Assembly: GCA_011389575.1 (NCBI GenBank)
Contig: JAABUB010000036.1
Coordinates: 1-32,990 of the forward strand
Source: Desulfotignum sp.
Lineage (GTDB): Bacteria > Desulfobacterota > Desulfobacteria > Desulfobacterales > Desulfobacteraceae
Length of the DNA: 32,990 nt
Direction of reading: 5' to 3'
The translations under genes were made by a program, and so were the position numbers. Positions 6,881 to 16,073 of this stretch are shown here, piece by piece. The notes under the pieces are model-generated. The model was not told the DNA's origin. It saw only the letters and a list, made by a program, of their open reading frames with translations, and ran no database searches. Each line of letters starts with the position of its first letter. Position 1 is the stretch's first letter.

Positions 6881-7036
6881 TCAGGCCTGAGGTAAAAGGA
6901 AAAACGGTGGAATTCCGTTGCATGCCAGCCGATGCCGTGACCGGGGACGACGCCTGCACAATGCCACTCTTCAAGACTATATTGGAGGGGAAGGCGCAGG
7001 TTTCAGGATGATCCGCCAGCCGGAAAGCCTGCCTTG
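6881..7036 (+). ncRNA. Cobalamin (adenosylcobalamin-type) riboswitch
   Basis: The conserved blocks of the B12 element occur in order and spacing: AAAAGGAA (about 6893), the GGTG-gaatt-CCG hairpin, CCGTGACCGGGGACGAC, ATGCCACT, GGGGAAGGCGCAGG, AGGATGATCCGCCAGCC and the closing GGAAAGCCTGCC. These match the canonical GGGAA, GGTGnAAnnCC, ACCGGGGACGA, GCCACT, GGGAAGGC and TGAnCCGCnAGCC sequence known from sulfate reducers. The AGCCxG B12-box region is well kept. The element lies directly 5' of the TrpD/alcohol dehydrogenase mosaic ORF. No obvious intrinsic terminator follows, so control may be at translation. Confidence 0.85.
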
Positions 7037-7105
7037 CGCAAAAACCAATAAAAGGATTGCTGCTGGAATAAGATCCTGTTGAATACTTATTTCAGGAGCA
7101 AACCT

Positions 7106-7822
7106 ATGATCTTAAAAAATGACAGGGCCTTCGGCGCTGTAATCACCCGCCTGATCAACAGGGAAAATCTCACCCGGCAGGAGGCCTTTGCCGCCTTTTC
7201 CACCGTTCTCAACAACGCCACCTCCGACCTGCAGCAGGGGGCTTTTTTGGCCGCCCTCACCGCCAAGGGGGAGACGGCAGAAGAGGTTGCAGGGGCCTGG
7301 GAAGCCATTTACGAACTTGATACCGCCAAGGTGAAGCTGGACCTGGCTGTGGCTGAAAATTCGGGTACGGGCATGGACGAAGCATCCGTCTGCGGCACCA
7401 CCCACTGCGCCCGTATCCGGACGGATGCAAAAACCGGCAGGGGAACCATTGACCAGTTTACCATTGACCCGGTATCCCTGGGGCTTTCCTGCACCGGCGG
7501 TGACGATCTGCGGCCGGAACCGGACCGGGACAAAGAAACCCTGCGGTTCGTCCGGCTGATGAACAATAAAGAGAACAGCCCCCGGAAAGATGCGGTGGCC
7601 ATCAACGCCGGCCTGGACCTTTACACCGCCTGCTTTGCCGAGCCTGTGGGCTGTGTCATAAACGCCTTTGAAAAAATGCCCCTGGCTCCCGGAAAGCGGC
7701 TCCTGATATTCGGCGGCGGCACCATGGGCCTGATCACGGCAATCTATGCCCGGCAAACCCAACAGGCGCCTGGAGAAATACCGCTTGACAGATATGGGCC
7801 GCCAGTGGTTTATGCACAATAA
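7106..7822 (+). pseudogene. Mosaic ORF: TrpD-like phosphoribosyltransferase ends fused to an alcohol dehydrogenase fragment
   Basis: The start is ATG 7106 with GGAG at 7095-7098. The frame is open for 238 residues but is made of three joined pieces. Residues 1-90 are the N-terminal helical domain of an anthranilate phosphoribosyltransferase (TrpD) homologue (AFGAVITRLINRENLTRQEA, LQQGAFLAAL), ending at the VAENSGTGMD glycine loop. The sequence then skips the phosphoribosyl-binding core and resumes at the TrpD C-terminus (EASVCGTTHCARI to RKDAVAINAGLDLYTA). Finally, FAEPVGCVINAFEKMPLAPGKRLLIFGGGTMGLITAIYA is the Rossmann entry of a zinc alcohol/threonine dehydrogenase, cut off after about 40 residues. 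Both enzymes must be inactive. It sits under a B12 riboswitch, so the ancestral gene or operon was cobalamin-regulated. Confidence 0.75.
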
Positions 7823-7831
7823 GGAGTAATA

Positions 7832-9097
7832 ATGTTGAAATTCATTCATGCGGCGGATATCCATCTGGACAGCCCGCTGCGGGGTTTGTCCAGATATGAG
7901 TCCGCGCCGGTTGATGCCATTAGAGACGCCTGCAGAAGGGCGTTTAAGAACCTGGTGGATCTGGCCATAGAAGAAAAAGCCGCTTTTGTGCTGCTGGCCG
8001 GGGATCTCTATGACGGGGACTGGAAAGATTACAGCACGGGAATATTTTTGAGCCGGCAGATGGGGAGACTGCATCAGCACGGCATACGGGTATTTGCGGT
8101 CGCAGGAAACCATGATGCCGCCAACCGGATGACCAGAGCGCTGGATACGCCTGCCAGCATGAAGATGTTTTCCGCCGGGAAAGCGGAAACCGTCATACTG
8201 GAAGAATATTCTGTGGCCATTCATGGCCGCAGTTTTAAAACCCGGCATGTTGATGAAAACCTGGCAGCGGGATTCTGCCGGGGTATCAAAGGCATGTGCA
8301 ATATCGGGCTGCTGCATACCAGCCTTGACGGCCGGGAGGGGCATGCGGCCTATGCGCCGTGCACCCTGGATGATCTGCGTACAAAAAATTACCAGTACTG
8401 GGCCCTGGGGCATGTCCACAAGCAGGAAATCGTTTCCAAAGATCCCTTTGTGGTGTTCCCGGGATGCATACAGGGCCGCCATATCCGGGAAAGCGGCCCC
8501 AAAGGCTGTGTGGTGGTCACGGTTGAGGAAGACGCCGTCACACAGATGGAGCCGGTGTCTCTGGATGTGCTGCGGTGGACCCTGACGGACATTGATCTGA
8601 CCGATATGGAAGACCCCCGGGATGTCCTGGAAAACGTTCGGGAAGCCATTGAACAGGAACGGGCACTGGCAGAAGACAGGCCCCTGGCAATGAGAATAAG
8701 ACTGACAGGTGCCACAAAGCTGTCAGATGACCTGGCCGCTTTTCCGGAAAAACTGGAACAACAGATCAAGGCGCTGGGGGCTGAAACCGCCGGCGATGAC
8801 GTCTGGATTGAACGGGTTGAAAACAGGACCCTGGGAAAATATGACCTGGAAACCGCCCTGGCCGATGACACGTCACTGGGGCAGCTGCTCAGGGCCATTG
8901 TCGCAACCCCTGAGGATCCGGGCCGGATAGACGGTATGGATGACAAAATTGCGGAACTCCGGCAGAAAGTGCCGCCGGAAGCCTTTGGCACGGGTTCCAT
9001 TTTGGACTTGAACGACAATCAGGCGCTTGAACGGATCACCGGGGAAGCCAAAAAAATGCTCATCGGCAGATTGCTGGCAACAGGGGGGAAAAAATGA
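7832..9097 (+). CDS. yhaO: YhaO/SbcD-like metallophosphoesterase (DNA exonuclease subunit)
   Basis: This 421-residue protein has GGAG about 5 bases before ATG 7832. The calcineurin-like phosphoesterase motifs are complete: D9-x-H11 in AADIHLD, GD58 in LLAGDLYDGD, GN93HD in VAGNHD, the H in LLHTSLDG, and GHVH at about 193-196. This is the two-metal nuclease centre of Mre11/SbcD proteins, in the YhaO subgroup with an extended C-terminal region of about 200 residues. It overlaps the yhaN-like ATPase gene by 4 bases (ATGA), so they are co-translated subunits of one complex. The pair should process DNA ends or hairpins. The last 50 residues are nearly duplicated in the relic at 18880-19031. Confidence 0.9.
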   Translation: MLKFIHAADIHLDSPLRGLSRYESAPVDAIRDACRRAFKNLVDLAIEEKAAFVLLAGDLYDGDWKDYSTGIFLSRQMGRLHQHGIRVFAVAGNHDAANRMTRALDTPASMKMFSAGKAETVILEEYSVAIHGRSFKTRHVDENLAAGFCRGIKGMCNIGLLHTSLDGREGHAAYAPCTLDDLRTKNYQYWALGHVHKQEIVSKDPFVVFPGCIQGRHIRESGPKGCVVVTVEEDAVTQMEPVSLDVLRWTLTDIDLTDMEDPRDVLENVREAIEQERALAEDRPLAMRIRLTGATKLSDDLAAFPEKLEQQIKALGAETAGDDVWIERVENRTLGKYDLETALADDTSLGQLLRAIVATPEDPGRIDGMDDKIAELRQKVPPEAFGTGSILDLNDNQALERITGEAKKMLIGRLLATGGKK

Positions 9098-12000
9098 GAA
9101 TCAACCGCCTGGACCTTATTGCTTTCGGCCGCTTTACAGACACATCGCTGGACCTGTCGGGTGGTGATCTGGGACTGCATGTGATTTACGGGGATAACGA
9201 AGCCGGGAAAAGCACCTCCCTGCGGGCGCTTATCGGCTTGCTGTTCGGCATTCCCGCCAGAACCTGCGATAATTTTGTTCATGCAAATCCCCAGCTCAGG
9301 ATCGGCGGGGAATTGCAGCTGTCCACCGGAGAAACACTGGAATTTGTCCGGAGAAAAGGGAACAAAGACACCCTGCTTGCATATGGAAGTGATGACCTCC
9401 TGGATGAAACCCGGTTCAGGCGGTTTCTTCCATCGGGTATCGATGAAACCATTTTCACCAAACTCTGGGGGATTGACCATGAGAGACTGATTGCCGGCGG
9501 CCAGGAGCTGCTGGAACAGTCCGGAGACCTGGGCCAGGCATTGTTCAGTGCCGCGGCCGGGACGGCAAACCTTCGGGATATATTGATGGAAATGCAGAAC
9601 AGTGCTGTTGACATCTTCAAGCCCCGGGGGTCCAAAGCGGTCCTGAACAGGGCTATCTCCGATTATAAAGATGCGCTGAAAAGAATGCGGGAAGCCACCC
9701 TGCCGGTTTCTACCTGGAAAGCGCTGCAGAATGATTTATCCAAAACCAGTGCCGCTATCGAAGAGGTGGAACAGAAGATCGATGAAAAGAACAAACAGAA
9801 AAGCGGTCTGGAACGCATCAACCGTGTCAAAGGGGCCCTGGCCCAGCGGCGGAACTGTCTGGCGAAAATGGAGGCTCTGGGCACGGTACTGCTGCTGCCG
9901 GAAGATTTTTCAGATCAACTGAAAACAGCCGGACAAACCCTTCAAAACGCACTGGATGCAAAAGAACGCCTGGAGGCCAAACGGGATGCCCTGAATAAGG
10001 AGTCCGGATCTTTGCGGGTGCGGGAGGATTTACTGAAAAATGAAGATGCCATTTTACGGCTCTACAAAGATCTCGGTGCGGTTGAAAAGACCCTGGCGGA
10101 CCGGCCCGGTCAGGATGGAAAACGGCGGCTGCTGCGAAATGAAGCCCAGACACTGCTGAAGGGTATCCGGCCTGACATGGGCCTGGACGAGGCCGATCAT
10201 CTCAGGCCGCATCTCAACAATAAAAAATGGATCTCGGATCTGGCCCGGAAAAAAAGTTTGCTGATCCAGAAACAAGACGGATACAACGCCGCATTAAAGG
10301 ATCTCCAGGACGAAATAAAGTCGCTTGAAAGCAAGCTGGAAAATCTGCCGCAAAAAGACATTGATTTGACGGAGCTGAAAGCCGCCGTGGCCTCAGCACG
10401 CAAAGCCGGCGACATCGAGCAGCGCCTGAATGACATGACAACACAGGCGGTACAGGAAAAAGCAGCCTGTCAAAATGCATTTGCAGGACTGGGGAACTTT
10501 CACGGGGATGCAGACGCCCTGTTATCCATGGGGCTGCCGGTTGCTGAAACCCTGGACCGGTTTGAAAAAGAAATTGATGATCTCATGGAAAAATCCAGGA
10601 CCGCATCCCAAAAAAAACAGGAGATAGAAGCGGAAAAAAGGCAGGCGGAACAGGAGTTAAAAGCGCTGCTGTTAAAAGAAGATGTGCCCAAAATTGCCGA
10701 CCTGGAGGCATCCCGAAAGGAACGTGACCAGGGATGGTCATTGATCAAACAGACATATATCCGGCAGCAGGATATCGGCGGCCGTGTTCAGGCATATACA
10801 TCCGGATCTGATTTGCCGGCGGTGTATGAAAAAAAGGTTGCGCTGGCAGACCGTATATCAGACCGCCTGAGACTTGATGCGGACCAGGTGGTGAAACGGG
10901 CAGACCTGGAAGCAAAAATTGATCACCTGACCTCCCGCATCGCTGACCTGTCAAAGGCTTTAGAAGAGATAAAACAGGCCCGGGCCGATCTGGACAGCCG
11001 ATGGGCCGCCATCTGGAAACCGCTGCATATTGCTGCCGGCACCCCCAGGGAAATGAAGCAGTGGGTGGTGAAAGCAGAAAGACTGATCGAAAAAATGCAT
11101 GCGGCAAAGGGGGTTTCAGCCAGGGAAAAAAAACTGCGGGAAGAATGTGATCATCTGAAGAGATCGATGGCACATCAGATCGCCGGGTTTGATGCTTCGG
11201 CCAAAATACAGGGAAAGAGCCTGGAAGCACTGATTTCCCTGTGTGAACAGCGCATCGAAAAAGAGCAGGAAGCCCGGGACAACCGTTACAAAATTGCGCA
11301 TTCACGCAATGAGCTGTACATCCGGCTGAAGCGGACCCAAGATGACTTGAAAGCGGTTGAAACCGATTTGATCACCTGGTCTGGTGAGTGGGAAAAAGCA
11401 ATATCCGGGCTGGGTCTGAAGCCGGATGCCCACCCGGAAACCGCCATGGAAACCTTTGATCACCTGGTGTTATTCTTTAAAAAGTTTGATCAGTCTGAAG
11501 AGCTGCGGAAAAGAATTTACGGCATGGACAAGGTCAAAGAGGAATTTGACAGAAAAGTTCACGCATTTGCCGGCAGTATGGAAATGAAGACAGAGGACCA
11601 GGACACATTGACAATTGCCGGACAGCTCCATCGGGACCTGAATGCGGCCCGGGAAGCCCGGGCAAGTTTGATCAAAATCACAGATCAGCTGGATGAAAAA
11701 AACCAGGAAATCAGAGATGTCACCATCACCATCCGCCAGTCCCAGGAAAAAATCAGTGAACTGAAAACCCGGGCCGGGGTGGATACGGTTGAGGCACTGA
11801 TCAAGGCCGGTGAAAAATCAAACCATAAACGGGACCTGCTGAAACAGATTGAAACGCTGGAACAGGAACTGAACCGCAACGGGGACGGCTTTGGCATCGA
11901 AGCGCTGGAAGCAGAGGTGAACAGTTCAGACATTGACGGTATCGAAGGTGACATTGACAGAATATCCAGTGAACTCAAAGAGCTGCAGTCCGAAAGAGAC

Positions 12001-12615
12001 ACGCTGCGGGACCAGCGGCAGACCCTTCAGCATGAGATCCGGCAGAATGATGGCAAAGCCATGGCAGCCAACGCGTCTGAAGAAGCAGAAGCACACCTTT
12101 CCAGCATCACCGAAAATGCCGAGCAGTATCTGCGCTTCCAGATCGCCTCCCTTATCCTGGAGCAGCAGATAGAAGCCTACAGAAAAGAAAACCAGGCCCC
12201 TGTTTTAGGCAGGGCGGGGGAATTGTTTTCAACGCTGACACTGGGCTCTTACGCAGGTCTGCGGGATGAACTGGATGCTTCGGGAAAGCCGCTACTGCTG
12301 GGTGTCCGGCCAAACGATCAGGAGGTTGCCATCGACGGCATGAGTGACGGATCCCGGGACCAGCTCTATCTGGCCCTGCGCATGGCCACGCTGGAGCAGC
12401 ATCTGAAAAAGGGTGAACCCATGCCCTTTGTCGTGGATGATATCCTTATCGGGTTTGATGATCACCGCACCCGTGTCTGCCTGGAGGTGCTGGCACAACT
12501 GTCAAGGCGCATCCAGGTCCTGCTTTTTACGCACCACAGACGGGTGCTGGAGCTGGCAGACACCTGTAATGAAACCGACAGGATTTTTCAGCACGCGCTG
12601 GCCGGTGTGGCATGA
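9094..12615 (+). CDS. yhaN: YhaN/SbcC-like SMC-type ATPase
   Basis: This 1173-residue protein has an ABC/SMC head split by a long coiled coil. Walker A is YGDNEAGKST (about residues 32-41). The N-terminal YhaN-type segment runs to about 190. Residues of roughly 190-1000 are heptad-rich coiled coil (for example IEEVEQKIDEKNKQKSGLE, ELKELQSERDTLRDQRQ). The ABC signature region is GMSDGSRDQLYLALRMA (about 1082) and Walker B is FVVDDILIGFDD (about 1110), with LLFTHHRR as the switch. No zinc-hook CxxC was noticed, which fits YhaN rather than SbcC or Rad50. The partner is the phosphoesterase encoded immediately upstream. The expected role is ATP-driven tethering and unwinding of DNA for the nuclease. 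Confidence 0.9.
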   Translation: MRINRLDLIAFGRFTDTSLDLSGGDLGLHVIYGDNEAGKSTSLRALIGLLFGIPARTCDNFVHANPQLRIGGELQLSTGETLEFVRRKGNKDTLLAYGSDDLLDETRFRRFLPSGIDETIFTKLWGIDHERLIAGGQELLEQSGDLGQALFSAAAGTANLRDILMEMQNSAVDIFKPRGSKAVLNRAISDYKDALKRMREATLPVSTWKALQNDLSKTSAAIEEVEQKIDEKNKQKSGLERINRVKGALAQRRNCLAKMEALGTVLLLPEDFSDQLKTAGQTLQNALDAKERLEAKRDALNKESGSLRVREDLLKNEDAILRLYKDLGAVEKTLADRPGQDGKRRLLRNEAQTLLKGIRPDMGLDEADHLRPHLNNKKWISDLARKKSLLIQKQDGYNAALKDLQDEIKSLESKLENLPQKDIDLTELKAAVASARKAGDIEQRLNDMTTQAVQEKAACQNAFAGLGNFHGDADALLSMGLPVAETLDRFEKEIDDLMEKSRTASQKKQEIEAEKRQAEQELKALLLKEDVPKIADLEASRKERDQGWSLIKQTYIRQQDIGGRVQAYTSGSDLPAVYEKKVALADRISDRLRLDADQVVKRADLEAKIDHLTSRIADLSKALEEIKQARADLDSRWAAIWKPLHIAAGTPREMKQWVVKAERLIEKMHAAKGVSAREKKLREECDHLKRSMAHQIAGFDASAKIQGKSLEALISLCEQRIEKEQEARDNRYKIAHSRNELYIRLKRTQDDLKAVETDLITWSGEWEKAISGLGLKPDAHPETAMETFDHLVLFFKKFDQSEELRKRIYGMDKVKEEFDRKVHAFAGSMEMKTEDQDTLTIAGQLHRDLNAAREARASLIKITDQLDEKNQEIRDVTITIRQSQEKISELKTRAGVDTVEALIKAGEKSNHKRDLLKQIETLEQELNRNGDGFGIEALEAEVNSSDIDGIEGDIDRISSELKELQSERDTLRDQRQTLQHEIRQNDGKAMAANASEEAEAHLSSITENAEQYLRFQIASLILEQQIEAYRKENQAPVLGRAGELFSTLTLGSYAGLRDELDASGKPLLLGVRPNDQEVAIDGMSDGSRDQLYLALRMATLEQHLKKGEPMPFVVDDILIGFDDHRTRVCLEVLAQLSRRIQVLLFTHHRRVLELADTCNETDRIFQHALAGVA

Positions 12616-12661
12616 CCGCACAGGGCCACTTCTGTAACCGGGGTACAAATGGATGATAATA

Positions 12662-12690
12662 TCGACAAATTATTTTCAGCATGGTATTAA
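12662..12690 (+). promoter_or_regulatory. Promoter of the CheY-like gene
   Basis: TCGACA (12662-12667), a 17-base spacer and TATTAA (12685-12690) lie 43 bases before ATG 12733. This suggests that the response-regulator gene is transcribed separately from yhaN. Confidence 0.5.
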
Positions 12691-12732
12691 TAAAAATATA
12701 TTTTAAAGGATAATCACAAAAAGGGATGAATT

Positions 12733-13116
12733 ATGGGCAAACAAACAATTTTAATCGTTGATGACGAGCCTGATTTTGTGACAATGCTTAAACAAACACT
12801 TCAAAGTGAAGGATATATCGTTGCAGTTGCTTACAACGGGGTCGAAGCAATTCAAAAAGTAAAGAAAAGCCCGCCGGATGCCATTGTACTGGATGTCATG
12901 ATGCCGGAAAAAAATGGCTACGAAGTATGCTCCGAGCTTAAAAACGATGACCGGTATGCGGATATTCCCATCATTTTACTCACTGCCGTTTCAGACCATG
13001 TCAGCTCAACACAGTATTCCCATTCCCAGGGGCTGGATATGGAGGCAGATGATTATCTGTTCAAACCGGCATCACACGAGGAGATCCTGGAAAGCATCAG
13101 ATCGCTTTTAGAGTAA
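12733..13116 (+). CDS. Single-domain response regulator (CheY-like)
   Basis: The 127-residue protein is only a receiver domain. The acidic pocket is D10-D11, the phosphoacceptor D54 lies in AIVLDVMMPEKNGYEV, the switch Thr lies in ILLTAVSD and the conserved Lys in YLFKPAS. There is no output domain, so it acts by protein contact or as a phosphate shuttle. It converges on the hybrid kinase gene with only 6 bases between the stop codons and no visible terminator. It is a natural phosphotransfer partner for the two neighbouring kinases. In Desulfovibrio, the Tmc operon is also accompanied by a PAS kinase and small receivers (recalled knowledge, not checked). Confidence 0.88.
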   Translation: MGKQTILIVDDEPDFVTMLKQTLQSEGYIVAVAYNGVEAIQKVKKSPPDAIVLDVMMPEKNGYEVCSELKNDDRYADIPIILLTAVSDHVSSTQYSHSQGLDMEADDYLFKPASHEEILESIRSLLE

Positions 13117-13122
13117 AGTTAC

Positions 13123-14646
13123 TTATTCAGTTTGTCCGGTTTGGGCATTGCAGGGTAAAATTACCGTAAACCGGCTGCCGCGGCCGGGCTCACTTTCTAC
13201 ATGAATACTGCCTTTCAAAGAGTCGACAAGTGATTTAACTATCGTAAGCCCCAGGCCTGTTCCATTAATGAAACGGGTGTTGTCATCTTTAACCCTGTAG
13301 AATTTGTCAAAAAGCCTGGTCAGATGTTTCTGTTCAATGCCGAACCCGTTGTCTTTTATTTTTACCCGAACATTCTCATCTCTGATATCCATTTTTATGG
13401 ATATCTTACCCCCCTCCAGGGTATATTTTATGGCATTTGTGATCAGATTGCCAAAAATGCTTTCAAGCGTTAAGGGGTCGCAGACCAGTGAGGGCGTTTT
13501 TGTATCCGGCAGTTTCAACGCAATGGACTGGTTCTTCTTTTTGGCCTGGACTGCCTGAAATTCGACGATTTTTTTTATAATATCTTCCACATGCACCTTG
13601 ACCGGCTCCAGGCAGTCATTACCGGCTTCAATTCTTGAAATATCAAGAAGGTCACTGATAAGAGAGATCAGGCTTTTGGTTTTGTCCCTGGCACGGCCAA
13701 GCAGATACTGGTTGTTTTCAGATGTAACCGATTTTCCTGATTTTTCTGAATCACTCGCCTTGATAACCATGGCAAGTTGATCATGAATGACAGACAGAGG
13801 GGATCGAAGCTCATGTGAGACCTGGGCCACAAACTCGGATTTCAACCGGTCAAATATTTTCAAATCCGAAATATCAGAGAGCGTCACCACAGCCCCCATG
13901 CATTGGGCATCCTCGTTTAAAACCGGCCGGCCCTCGGCAAGGATAAACCGCTCATCGGATAAAACAAGTTCATAGGAAGTATCCTTATCAGCCTTGTAAT
14001 GGCCTCTTGAGATTTCCATTATATAATCGCACAACCCTTTATCTTCAATGCACAGTTCTATATTTTTACCCAGACAATTATCCGGGCCCAGGTCCAGATA
14101 GTTTTGAGCCACAGGGTTCATCAAAACAATCTGACCCAGGATATTGGTCACCATAAGGCCGTGTGGCAGGGTTTCTATAATCGTACGGATACGGCTTTGT
14201 TCTGTTTGAAGGGCAATGAGATTTTTCTGCTGTTCCAGTTTAAGGGCGTTTGCCTCCAGCGTAAGGTGCAGGGTTTCAAATGCCCTTTTAACTACAATTC
14301 TCAGTTCGTCCGGTGTAAACGGTTTTGAGATAAAATCATATGCCCCTTTTTTCATGGCTTCAATCGCGATTTCAACGGTGCTGAATCCTGTAATCATGAT
14401 AACCAGAACAGATTTATAATGTTCTTTGATCTTTGCCAGGACTTCAAAACCATCCATGCCGGGCATTTTAATATCACAGAGGACAATGTAAATATCTTCG
14501 TTTTCAAGAATCTGTAACCCGTCTTGTCCATTTTCTGCACAGAGTACATCATACCCCATCCGGGAAAGAATCCATTTACACCCATCCCTTATATCCGTTT
14601 CATCATCAATTACCAGTATTTTGGGTATACTTTCTTTACCTGCCAT
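13123..14646 (-). CDS. Hybrid receiver-PAS-histidine kinase
   Basis: The start chosen is the ATG at 14646 (MAGKESIPKILVIDDE), giving 507 residues. A longer frame reaching 14694 would only add an unlikely overlap with the preceding kinase. Domain order is: a receiver at about 1-120 (IDDE, LCDIKMPGMDGFEV with the phospho-Asp, MITGFS, ISKPF), a coiled linker, a PAS domain (IRTIIETLPHGLMVTN to LSDISDLK), a HisKA domain with the phospho-His in SHELRSPLS, and an HATPase domain with LITNAIKY, KDNGFGIE and NGTGLGLTIVKSL. There are no membrane helices, so it is a cytoplasmic kinase. It overlaps the upstream kinase by 11 bases and belongs to the minus-strand Tmc/regulator operon. Confidence 0.88.
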   Translation of the reverse strand: MAGKESIPKILVIDDETDIRDGCKWILSRMGYDVLCAENGQDGLQILENEDIYIVLCDIKMPGMDGFEVLAKIKEHYKSVLVIMITGFSTVEIAIEAMKKGAYDFISKPFTPDELRIVVKRAFETLHLTLEANALKLEQQKNLIALQTEQSRIRTIIETLPHGLMVTNILGQIVLMNPVAQNYLDLGPDNCLGKNIELCIEDKGLCDYIMEISRGHYKADKDTSYELVLSDERFILAEGRPVLNEDAQCMGAVVTLSDISDLKIFDRLKSEFVAQVSHELRSPLSVIHDQLAMVIKASDSEKSGKSVTSENNQYLLGRARDKTKSLISLISDLLDISRIEAGNDCLEPVKVHVEDIIKKIVEFQAVQAKKKNQSIALKLPDTKTPSLVCDPLTLESIFGNLITNAIKYTLEGGKISIKMDIRDENVRVKIKDNGFGIEQKHLTRLFDKFYRVKDDNTRFINGTGLGLTIVKSLVDSLKGSIHVESEPGRGSRFTVILPCNAQTGQTE

Positions 14647-15666
14647 GACCCGGTCCTTCCATATCCGGTGGTGACAATAACAATTCAATGACAAATGCCG
14701 TGCCTAAACCCACTGTGCTCTCAACATAAATCTTTCCTCCATGGTCCTCAACAATCCGGTAGGCCAGACTCAATCCCAGGCCGGTTCCTTTTCCCGGCTC
14801 CTTGGTGGTGAAAAACGGATCAAAGATTTTCAAAAGCATGTCATCCGGTATGCCGGGCCCTGTGTCTGCAATCTCAACAAAAACCTTATCTTTTTTCGGT
14901 GACACCCAGCAGGATAGAGATAAATTGCCTGTTCCATCCATGGCATCCGCAGCATTTAAAATGATATTCATAAACACATGTTTCATCTTTTGAACGTCAA
15001 CCGGTACAAGGGGAACGGGTTCATCAAAATCCTTATGAACCGCAATGTTTTGAAACAATGCCTGATCTTCAACAAGAGAAATCGTTTGTGACAATATCAC
15101 CTTGATATCCTGGGGGTGTATTTCATTGTCTGTTTTTCTTGCGAATGTCAGTAATTCTTTTACGATAGATCTGCATCGTTTAGCATTGTCAAGAATTCGG
15201 TTGAGACCTTTTACAGCACCTTTAGGCAAAGTGTACTCTTCCATAACCAGTTGTGTAAAAAGGGTGATGCCGCCCAAAGGGTTGTTTAACTGGTGGGCAA
15301 CCCCTGCAGCTAATTCTCCAATGGAAGCCATTTTTTCCGCCTGGAGTAACTGGACGTTTGTCCGCTCAAGCTCCGCTTTCACCATACGCATCGCTTCTGA
15401 GCATTTTCATGATATTCTTTGCGCCGTCATCGGGATAAATTTTCCGGATATCGAGTTTGCCGATAACCTCACCAACCTCATATCCTGAAATTTCACATGC
15501 AGCATCATTGAAAATCAGAATCTCACCGGTCATATCCGCGGCAATGATTCCATCCACGGCACTTTTAATCAAATTGTTTAAAAAAGCATTGGACTGATGA
15601 AGTCTTTCTTCCATTAAGTGCATCAATGGCATGTATCAACAGATCTTTTTCATTTTCTGTCCGCAT
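14636..15666 (-). pseudogene. PAS-histidine kinase, broken by a frameshift and an internal deletion
   Basis: The gene reads in three frames. From ATG 15666, MRTENEKDLLIHAIDAL is followed by a one-base slip at about 15614-15619. It continues as MEERLHQSNAFLNNLIKSAVDGIIAADMTG, the first half of a PAS domain, up to MKMLRSDAYG. The rest of the PAS domain is missing. From about 15391 in another frame the kinase resumes: AELERTNVQLLQAEKMASIG, the H-box GVAHQLNNPLGG, then [19 protein letters not shown] and GTGLGLSL. The kinase part alone (251 residues) still has an ATG and all catalytic boxes, so it might be made as a sensorless kinase. Intact relatives are about 400 residues. Confidence 0.75.
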
Positions 15667-15744
15667 ATGCTGTTTATCCTTCAGCCATGAGTGACTGGAT
15701 AGAAAATCCCTGATTTTATATTCTCACAACATCTATTATTCAAC

Positions 15745-16071
15745 TTAAGGGCAATAACATCTGGTACAAAGCACACACCGTTCCCATACAAGATCCCTCA
15801 TCTCCCCCAGATCCAGTTTATCAACATTTCCTTTTTTTTTGTATAAAACACCCACTGAATTTAAAAACTTATATGACGGCATGTATTTGGGGTCTTTATT
15901 ATGTCCCATAAACAAAAAGCAGCTTTCCGCACAAAAAGAGCAATGTGCACACGCCTTTAAAGACAATTTCATTTTTGTCTTTTTTTCGTCTAAGATTGCC
16001 CGTATTTCATCACTGTTGACACCCGCTGTATTTTTTTTTTTCTGAACATTTTGGTTCTCCGGTTCCTGCAA
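15745..16071 (-). pseudogene. tmcB: TmcB-like CCG iron-sulfur subunit, N-terminal quarter only
   Basis: The start is TTG 16071, two bases after the tmcC stop. The 108 residues carry two ferredoxin-type cysteine clusters: CAHCSFCAESC (first) and CVLCTRCYCP (second). Between them the typical stretch KYMPSYKFLNSVGVLYKKKG is present. TmcB and related HdrD/DsrK-like proteins continue for about 300 residues with two CCG domains that bind the special cubane cluster. Here TAA follows directly after CYCP and further stops follow within 15 bases. The catalytic CCG part is therefore gone, and only about 80 bases separate the end from the kinase gene. Confidence 0.75.
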
Positions 16072-16073
16072 AG

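Noticed and set aside
7112..8482. 456-codon open frame on the minus strand
   Set aside because: It runs antisense to the mosaic ORF and yhaO, whose motifs are clear. Its translation has no recognisable domain and shows composition typical of an antisense shadow in GC-rich coding DNA.
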